This document shows, piece by piece, positions 6,145 through 10,182 of a stretch of 10,182 nucleotides of DNA. This DNA comes from Lachnospiraceae bacterium (GTDB lineage Bacteria; Bacillota; Clostridia; Lachnospirales; Lachnospiraceae): contig JAILNW010000263.1 of NCBI GenBank assembly GCA_024691145.1, forward strand, positions 1-10,182, written 5' to 3'. The translations under genes and the position numbers were made by a program. Position 1 is the first letter of the stretch; every line of letters starts with the position of its first letter. The notes beneath the pieces were generated by a model. The model did not search any database. It was not told where the DNA came from and was given only the letters and a program-made list of their open reading frames with translations.

Positions 6145-7596
6145 CTACTCCTCCAATAACTTAATTACAATCTTATCTTTAGGAATCACAAGACTTACAT
6201 AGTCATCTTCATTCCAAAGATATTCATCATCAACAATAAAGTCTTCTTCACTCTTTGTTCTTACTGTATATGTGTAGTGGTCACCTTTGTAAATAAGATC
6301 AAATATATGGCCGCATGTTCCTCCTAAGTTTTCATCATCACTCATTGTAACATCAGGTATCTGGATTTCAACACTTACTTTCTTTCCTGTAAGATCAACT
6401 GCCTCACCATTTGAAAGAATAAGCATTCCCTCCTCATCTAAGCTTGAACCTGGATAAAGCATTGTAACATCACACTCGTACTCGCCATCTGCAAATAAGA
6501 CAGTGTTGTTCTTACTAATAACACCTTCAAACTTGTTACTTAGAACTTCAGGAATCATAACATGTATCTCATCCGGCTTAATAATCATGCCAATTGTATC
6601 ACCTACATGATATAACTTTGTATTCTGAATTATAATCTCATTTTTTCCATCTTCCACAACTATCTCGTAGTGGATTCCCTTAAATATAACAGATGTAATA
6701 GTACCTGTAATCTGTCCTTCTTCTGGTGTTGTAATTATAATGTCTTCTGGTCTTACAACGACATCAACCATAGTTCCAACAGGAATATCATCTACACACT
6801 CAAACTCACAGTCAAGGAAAGTAACACGTTCTTTGCTTGTCATCTTGGCATTAAATATATTACTTTCCCCAATAAAGTCTGCAACAAAGGCATTGCTTGG
6901 CTCGTTGTAGATTTCTTCAGGTGTTCCAACCTGCTGTATTACACCATCTGCTATAACCACTATCTTATCGGACATTGTTAATGCCTCTTCCTGGTCATGG
7001 GTTACATAGATAAATGTTATTCCAAGTTTCTCATGCATGCTTTTAAGTTCAAGCTGCATTTCCTTACGCATCTTTAAATCAAGGGCTCCTAAGGGCTCAT
7101 CAAGAAGCAGTACCTCAGGCTCATTTACAATAGCTCTTGCTATTGCTATTCTCTGCTGCTGTCCTCCTGAAAGTGTTGATATTTTACGTTTTTCAAAGCC
7201 CTCAAGGTCAACTACGTCAAGTACCGCCTTTACCTTCTCTTCTATTTCTTCTTTCGAAATGTTCTTTAATTTTAATCCAAATGCTATATTATCAAATACA
7301 TTAAGATGCGGGAATAAAGCATATCGCTGAAATACTGTATTTACTGGTCTTTTATTAGGAGGGAGTTTGCTTATGTCTGCTCCGTCAAGGAGAATAGTTC
7401 CCTTTGTTGGTATCTCAAAACCAGCAATCATTCTGAGAGTTGTTGTTTTTCCACAGCCAGAAGGGCCCAGAAATGTAACGAATTCACCTTTTTTTATCTT
7501 TAGATTTATATCTTCCACGACGTTTGTTTCACCATCGTAACTTTTTGCTATATCATGAAGTTCAATTATGTATTCATTTATTTCCAATAAAATCAT
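6145..7596 (-). CDS. potA: Spermidine/putrescine ABC transporter ATPase PotA with extended C-terminus
   Basis: The cytoplasmic ATPase that powers polyamine import. Walker A GPSGCGKTT (44-52), Q-loop Gln90, signature LSGGQQQR (142-149), Walker B VLLLDEP (162-168) and switch His200 in THDQEEAL are all intact. Family PotA proteins have about 350-380 residues; this one has 483. The first regulatory TOBE-type region (about 245-348) contains VVVRPEDI and TSVIFKGIHYEIVV. A second, similar region (about 352-478) repeats the layout with VEIQIPDV, FDLIYKGDHYTYTV and VIPKDKIVI. The annotated ATG directly abuts a weak AAAGGG. An in-frame TTG at 7587 has better spacing (9 nt) and would remove three residues. 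First gene of the potABCD operon, with a clear promoter upstream. No regulator gene lies beside it. Exact substrate (spermidine, putrescine or both) is not decidable. Confidence 0.93.
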   Translation of the reverse strand: MILLEINEYIIELHDIAKSYDGETNVVEDINLKIKKGEFVTFLGPSGCGKTTTLRMIAGFEIPTKGTILLDGADISKLPPNKRPVNTVFQRYALFPHLNVFDNIAFGLKLKNISKEEIEEKVKAVLDVVDLEGFEKRKISTLSGGQQQRIAIARAIVNEPEVLLLDEPLGALDLKMRKEMQLELKSMHEKLGITFIYVTHDQEEALTMSDKIVVIADGVIQQVGTPEEIYNEPSNAFVADFIGESNIFNAKMTSKERVTFLDCEFECVDDIPVGTMVDVVVRPEDIIITTPEEGQITGTITSVIFKGIHYEIVVEDGKNEIIIQNTKLYHVGDTIGMIIKPDEIHVMIPEVLSNKFEGVISKNNTVLFADGEYECDVTMLYPGSSLDEEGMLILSNGEAVDLTGKKVSVEIQIPDVTMSDDENLGGTCGHIFDLIYKGDHYTYTVRTKSEEDFIVDDEYLWNEDDYVSLVIPKDKIVIKLLEE

Positions 7597-7602
7597 CCCT
7601 TT

Positions 7603-7640
7603 ACTTCTTTACTTCTTTATTCATTGAACATTATCCATTG
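7603..7640 (-). repeat. Short direct repeats in the potA leader
   Basis: On the minus strand, CAATGGATAA (7640-7631) and CAATGAATAA (7626-7617) are near-identical with a 14-nt period. They are followed by two tandem copies of AAAGAAGT (7618-7611 and 7610-7603) and a degenerate third copy that contains the ribosome binding site. All lie between the likely transcription start and potA. Their role is unknown. Confidence 0.5.
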
Positions 7641-7643
7641 AAT

Positions 7644-7672
7644 ATTCTACCATAAATTGGAAATATTATCAA
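7644..7672 (-). promoter_or_regulatory. potABCD promoter
   Basis: On the minus strand, -35 TTGATA (7672-7667), a spacer of exactly 17 bp, and -10 TAGAAT (7649-7644) form a housekeeping-type promoter. TGG before the -10 adds an extended -10 element. Initiation is expected near 7637, with a leader of about 40 nt. It lies between the glnN terminator and potA, so the operon is independently transcribed. Confidence 0.75.
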
Positions 7673-7697
7673 GGGTTTACAAACTCTCCATCCACGT

Positions 7698-7723
7698 AAA
7701 AAAGAGACCTTGCGGTCTCTTTT
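7698..7723 (-). terminator. Rho-independent terminator of glnN
   Basis: A 10-bp perfect stem, AAAAGAGACC (7700-7709) with GGTCTCTTTT (7714-7723), has a 4-nt loop. On the minus strand it runs into a tract of six T residues. It starts about 27 nt after the glnN stop and closes that transcript before the potA promoter. The symmetric A and T flanks would allow some activity on the other strand. Confidence 0.88.
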
Positions 7724-7749
7724 ATATACTTGCTAATCTTCAGTTTATC

Positions 7750-9843
7750 TTAAACCCTGAATATAATATCTCCATATGTTGGCAATTTCCAGCATTTAGT
7801 TGAAGTATTATACTCTGCTTTGTCAATATACTTTCTCATGTCATTCATGACTTTAAGTACGTTATCCTTATAGTATGCAGAAAGCTCCTCTTCACTGCCA
7901 TTATGCTTATCAGCCTCATTAATATTCTTCTCAAGAATTGCATTTTCTTTATATATAGATTCTGCAAGTCCGCTAAGAAGAACCAATGTTTCCTTCTCAA
8001 CTGTTACTGGTATAGAAGCATCAACAGCTTTCTTAGCTATAATAGTATCTGATAACTCCTTCGTATACTCTGTAATAGCAGGTAATATATCTTTCTTAAC
8101 CATATCAACAAGTGTAAGACCTTCTATGTGAATGATCTTGCTATATGTATTAAGAAGTATATCAGTTCTTGATCTAAGTTCTGCCTTAGTATAAACTTTA
8201 TGCTTTGTGAAAAGCTTTACATTCTTATCATCAAGATAGTGTGGAAGTGCATCAACAGTAGTTGCATAGTTAAGAAGACCTCTCTTCTTAGCCTCTTCTT
8301 TCCACTCTTCTGAATATCCGTCACCATTAAATATTATTCTCTTATGCTCTTTTATAGTTCTTACTATAAGTTCATTAAGAGCCTTATTAAAGTCCTTAGC
8401 ACCCTCAAGTTCATCAGCAAACTGGCAAAGCGATTCAGCCACAATTGTATTAATCATAACATTAGTACATGATATAGACATAGATGAACCAAGACTTCTA
8501 AACTCGAACTTGTTACCTGTAAATGCAAATGGTGATGTTCTGTTTCTATCTGTAGTATCCTTAGCAAAGTTAGGAAGTACATGAACACCAACTTCCATAT
8601 TCTGTTTCTCTGTTCCGCCATAATCCTTGCCATGCTCAATAGCATCAAGCACTGCATTAAGTTCATCTCCAAGGAACATTGAGATAATTGCCGGTGGTGC
8701 CTCATTAGCTCCAAGTCTGTTATCGTTACCAGCACTTGCTACTGATATTCTTAAAAGATCCTGATATTCATCAACAGCCTTAATAACAGCAACAAGGAAA
8801 AGTAAAAACTGTGCATTCTCATGAGGCGACTTTCCTGGCTCAAGAAGGTTAACTCCTGTATCTGTTGATAAAGACCAGTTGTTATGCTTTCCACTTCCGC
8901 TTACGCCTTCAAATGGTTTCTCATGAAGCAGACATACAAGACCATGCTTGTCAGCTACCTTCTTCATAACCTCCATAGTTAACTGGTTATGATCTGTAGC
9001 AATATTAGTTGTAGTGAAAATAGGTGCAAGTTCGTGCTGCGCTGGAGCAACCTCGTTATGCTTAGTCTTTGCTAGTATGCCTAACTTCCAAAGTTCCTCA
9101 TCTAATTCCTTCATATATGCAACTATTCTAGGCTTAATAGCTCCAAAATAGTGATCATCTAATTCCTGTCCCTTAGGTGGCATAGCTCCAAACAGAGTTC
9201 TTCCACAATACATAAGGTCCTTTCTCTGCTTATATAATTCCTTGTCTATAAGGAAATACTCCTGTTCAGGTCCAACTGTAGGATTAACTCTCTTAACATC
9301 CTCGTTGCCAAAAAGCTTAAGAACTCTTAAAGCCTGCTTGTTAATAACTTCAATTGAACGAAGAAGTGGTGTCTTCTTATCAAGTGTTTCTCCACTGTAT
9401 GAACAAAATGCAGTTGGTATGCAAAGTGAACCGTCCTTAATAAATGCATAAGAAGTAGGATCCCATGCAGTATAACCTCTTGCCTCAAATGTTGATCTAA
9501 GTCCTCCTGATGGAAAACTTGAAGCATCAGGCTCACCCTTAATAAGTTCCTTTCCTGAAAAATCCATGATAATATGTCCATTAGGGGCTGGTGTTATAAA
9601 ACTATCATGCTTTTCAGCTGTTATACCCGTCATAGGCTGGAACCAGTGCGTAAAATGAGTTGCCCCCTTTTCAATTGCCCAAGCCTTCATTGCATTGGCA
9701 ACTGCATTCGCAATATTAATATCCAGCTCTTTTCCATCTTCAATAGTCTTCTTTAAGGACTTATAAACATCCTTTGGAAGTCTCTCTCTCATGGCATCCT
9801 CATTAAATACAAGACTGCCAAACATCTTAGGTATATCGCTCAT
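7750..9843 (-). CDS. glnN: Glutamine synthetase type III
   Basis: Makes glutamine from glutamate, ammonia and ATP in the cytoplasm, the entry step of ammonia assimilation. At 697 residues it has the length of type III enzymes (about 700), well above type I (about 450-470). Family landmarks, numbered from the chosen start: GPEQEYF (191-197, metal-binding Glu residues), HNEVAPAQHE (262-271), GVSGSGKHNNWS (313-324), NDNRLGANEAPPAI (373-386) and DRNRTSPFAFTGNKFEFR (432-449). The N-terminus MSDIPKMFGSLVFNEDAMRERLP is typical of the type. The ATG at 9843 has GAGAGG with 9 nt spacing. The frame is open upstream to 9915, but that stretch covers the promoter, so the longer start is rejected. It is a single-gene unit with its own promoter and terminator. 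No adenylylation-type regulation should be assumed, since that is a feature of some type I enzymes. Confidence 0.96.
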   Translation of the reverse strand: MSDIPKMFGSLVFNEDAMRERLPKDVYKSLKKTIEDGKELDINIANAVANAMKAWAIEKGATHFTHWFQPMTGITAEKHDSFITPAPNGHIIMDFSGKELIKGEPDASSFPSGGLRSTFEARGYTAWDPTSYAFIKDGSLCIPTAFCSYSGETLDKKTPLLRSIEVINKQALRVLKLFGNEDVKRVNPTVGPEQEYFLIDKELYKQRKDLMYCGRTLFGAMPPKGQELDDHYFGAIKPRIVAYMKELDEELWKLGILAKTKHNEVAPAQHELAPIFTTTNIATDHNQLTMEVMKKVADKHGLVCLLHEKPFEGVSGSGKHNNWSLSTDTGVNLLEPGKSPHENAQFLLFLVAVIKAVDEYQDLLRISVASAGNDNRLGANEAPPAIISMFLGDELNAVLDAIEHGKDYGGTEKQNMEVGVHVLPNFAKDTTDRNRTSPFAFTGNKFEFRSLGSSMSISCTNVMINTIVAESLCQFADELEGAKDFNKALNELIVRTIKEHKRIIFNGDGYSEEWKEEAKKRGLLNYATTVDALPHYLDDKNVKLFTKHKVYTKAELRSRTDILLNTYSKIIHIEGLTLVDMVKKDILPAITEYTKELSDTIIAKKAVDASIPVTVEKETLVLLSGLAESIYKENAILEKNINEADKHNGSEEELSAYYKDNVLKVMNDMRKYIDKAEYNTSTKCWKLPTYGDIIFRV

Positions 9844-9886
9844 ATTATTCTTCCTCTCATCCATTCTGTTCTTTTTAGATATTAAA

Positions 9887-9915
9887 AGTTTACAACTTAT
9901 TAATAAGTATGTCAA
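9887..9915 (-). promoter_or_regulatory. glnN promoter with palindromic spacer
   Basis: On the minus strand, a perfect -35 TTGACA (9915-9910), a 17-bp spacer and -10 TAAACT (9892-9887, 4 of 6 consensus bases) form a housekeeping-type promoter. Transcription would start near 9880, leaving a leader of about 37 nt before the ATG at 9843. Confidence 0.75.
9895..9908. promoter_or_regulatory. Candidate operator: perfect 14-bp palindrome in the glnN promoter
   Basis: ACTTATTAATAAGT is its own reverse complement and fills almost the whole spacer between the -35 and -10 boxes of the glnN promoter. A dimeric repressor bound here would block RNA polymerase. It does not fit the Bacillus GlnR/TnrA box (TGTnA-N7-TnACA), so the regulator is unknown. 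Confidence 0.5.
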
Positions 9916-9925
9916 TAGGTGGTTT

Positions 9926-9963
9926 AAAAAAACTTTGCAATAGAATATGCACTATTGCAAAGT
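9926..9963 (-). terminator. Strong terminator of the right-edge gene
   Basis: A perfect 12-bp stem, ACTTTGCAATAG (9932-9943) with CTATTGCAAAGT (9952-9963), has an 8-nt loop. On the minus strand a tract of seven T residues follows (9932-9926). It is about 40 nt downstream of the stop codon of the partial gene at the right edge and ends 11 nt before the glnN -35 box, insulating glnN. Confidence 0.88.
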
Positions 9964-10004
9964 ATAAATTTATGTTGTGTTTCAGGCCATTCTCCAATTT
10001 CATA

Positions 10005-10181
10005 TCATTCTAAATAGTCAACCAAAAATTGTTCATAATATTCAAAATATATGTCTTTCATACACTTTTGAAAATCTTCGCTTAAAGCTAGTTTATCATC
10101 TCTTTTTGTTGTTAGTTCTGATAAGAAAAAAAGGTCTAAATACATATAAAATTTACCATAATCCCTTCTCTCACTTATACC
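10005..10181 (-). CDS. C-terminal fragment of an unidentified protein
   Basis: A minus-strand frame is open from the right edge to a TGA at 10007-10005 and leaves 58 residues. The fragment is rich in Tyr, Phe, Asp, Glu and Lys, including YGKFYMYLDLFFL and YFEYYEQFLVDYLE, and appears mainly helical and soluble. No membrane segment or known motif is visible. The strong hairpin terminator after the stop supports a real gene end. An all-helical tail of this kind can occur in transcriptional regulators, but there is not enough sequence to say so here. The start lies beyond the window. Confidence 0.5.
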   Translation of the reverse strand, partial: GISERRDYGKFYMYLDLFFLSELTTKRDDKLALSEDFQKCMKDIYFEYYEQFLVDYLE

Positions 10182-10182
10182 A

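Noticed and set aside
6670..7330. Two plus-strand open frames (6670-6981 and 7037-7330)
   Set aside because: Both are antisense to potA, which has intact ATPase motifs throughout. Their translations are low-complexity and have no ribosome binding sites.
8454..9756. Several open frames overlapping the glutamine synthetase gene on both strands
   Set aside because: They are shadows of glnN, which encodes a continuous full-length type III enzyme.
9844..9915. A longer glnN reading frame starting at 9915
   Set aside because: The extra 24 codons cover the -35 and -10 boxes and the palindrome. Type III enzymes begin near MSDIPKMFGS, and the ATG at 9843 has the good ribosome binding site.
9887..9915. 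Bacillus-type GlnR/TnrA box in the glnN promoter
   Set aside because: The TGTnA-N7-TnACA pattern is not present in the region. The palindrome there is different.
1..10182. CRISPR array, tRNA, rRNA or riboswitch
   Set aside because: No regularly spaced repeats or cloverleaf patterns were seen, and no intergenic stretch is long enough or structured enough to suggest a known riboswitch class.

Overview
The window is AT-rich bacterial DNA with strong GGAGG-type ribosome binding sites, short intergenic gaps and U-run hairpin terminators. Together with a DUF5688 protein, an Rpn-family nuclease, a single-operon polyamine transporter and a type III glutamine synthetase, this points to a low-GC Firmicute of class Clostridia, most likely Lachnospiraceae. 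That placement is inferred from gene content, not from a marker gene.

Left part (1-2335, plus strand). The window opens in the 3' end of an unidentified membrane-protein gene, closed by a hairpin terminator. A DUF5688 gene of unknown function follows, then a full-length Rpn-family PD-(D/E)XK nuclease gene. The nuclease promoter is bracketed by a perfect 13-bp inverted repeat, and the gene carries a plausible internal start for a short C-terminal product. A strong hairpin separates it from the convergent genes to the right.

Middle part (2333-7723, minus strand). Transcription runs leftward through potA, potB, potC and potD, which encode a complete spermidine/putrescine-type ABC importer. The genes are joined by a 1-nt gap (A/B), an ATGA overlap (B/C) and a 14- to 23-nt overlap (C/D), so they are almost certainly one mRNA. 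A well-formed promoter lies in front of potA. PotA has an apparent duplicated C-terminal domain. PotD has a C-terminal membrane anchor and no recognisable lipobox. A small three-helix membrane protein of unknown function lies 58 nt downstream, with an extended -10 promoter built on the potD stop codon.

Right part (7724-10182, minus strand). A type III glutamine synthetase gene (glnN) is transcribed alone, from a promoter whose spacer holds a perfect 14-bp palindrome, to a hairpin terminator. Upstream of it, a strong terminator closes the 3' end of an unidentified gene that enters from the right edge.

The window combines ammonia assimilation (GlnN) with uptake of nitrogen-rich polyamines (PotABCD). 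They are separate transcription units, so joint regulation is only a possibility. I found no tRNA, rRNA, CRISPR array, insertion sequence or replication origin. No clearly new multi-gene system is visible. The most promising leads are the nuclease gene with its dyad and internal start, and the palindromic glnN promoter.
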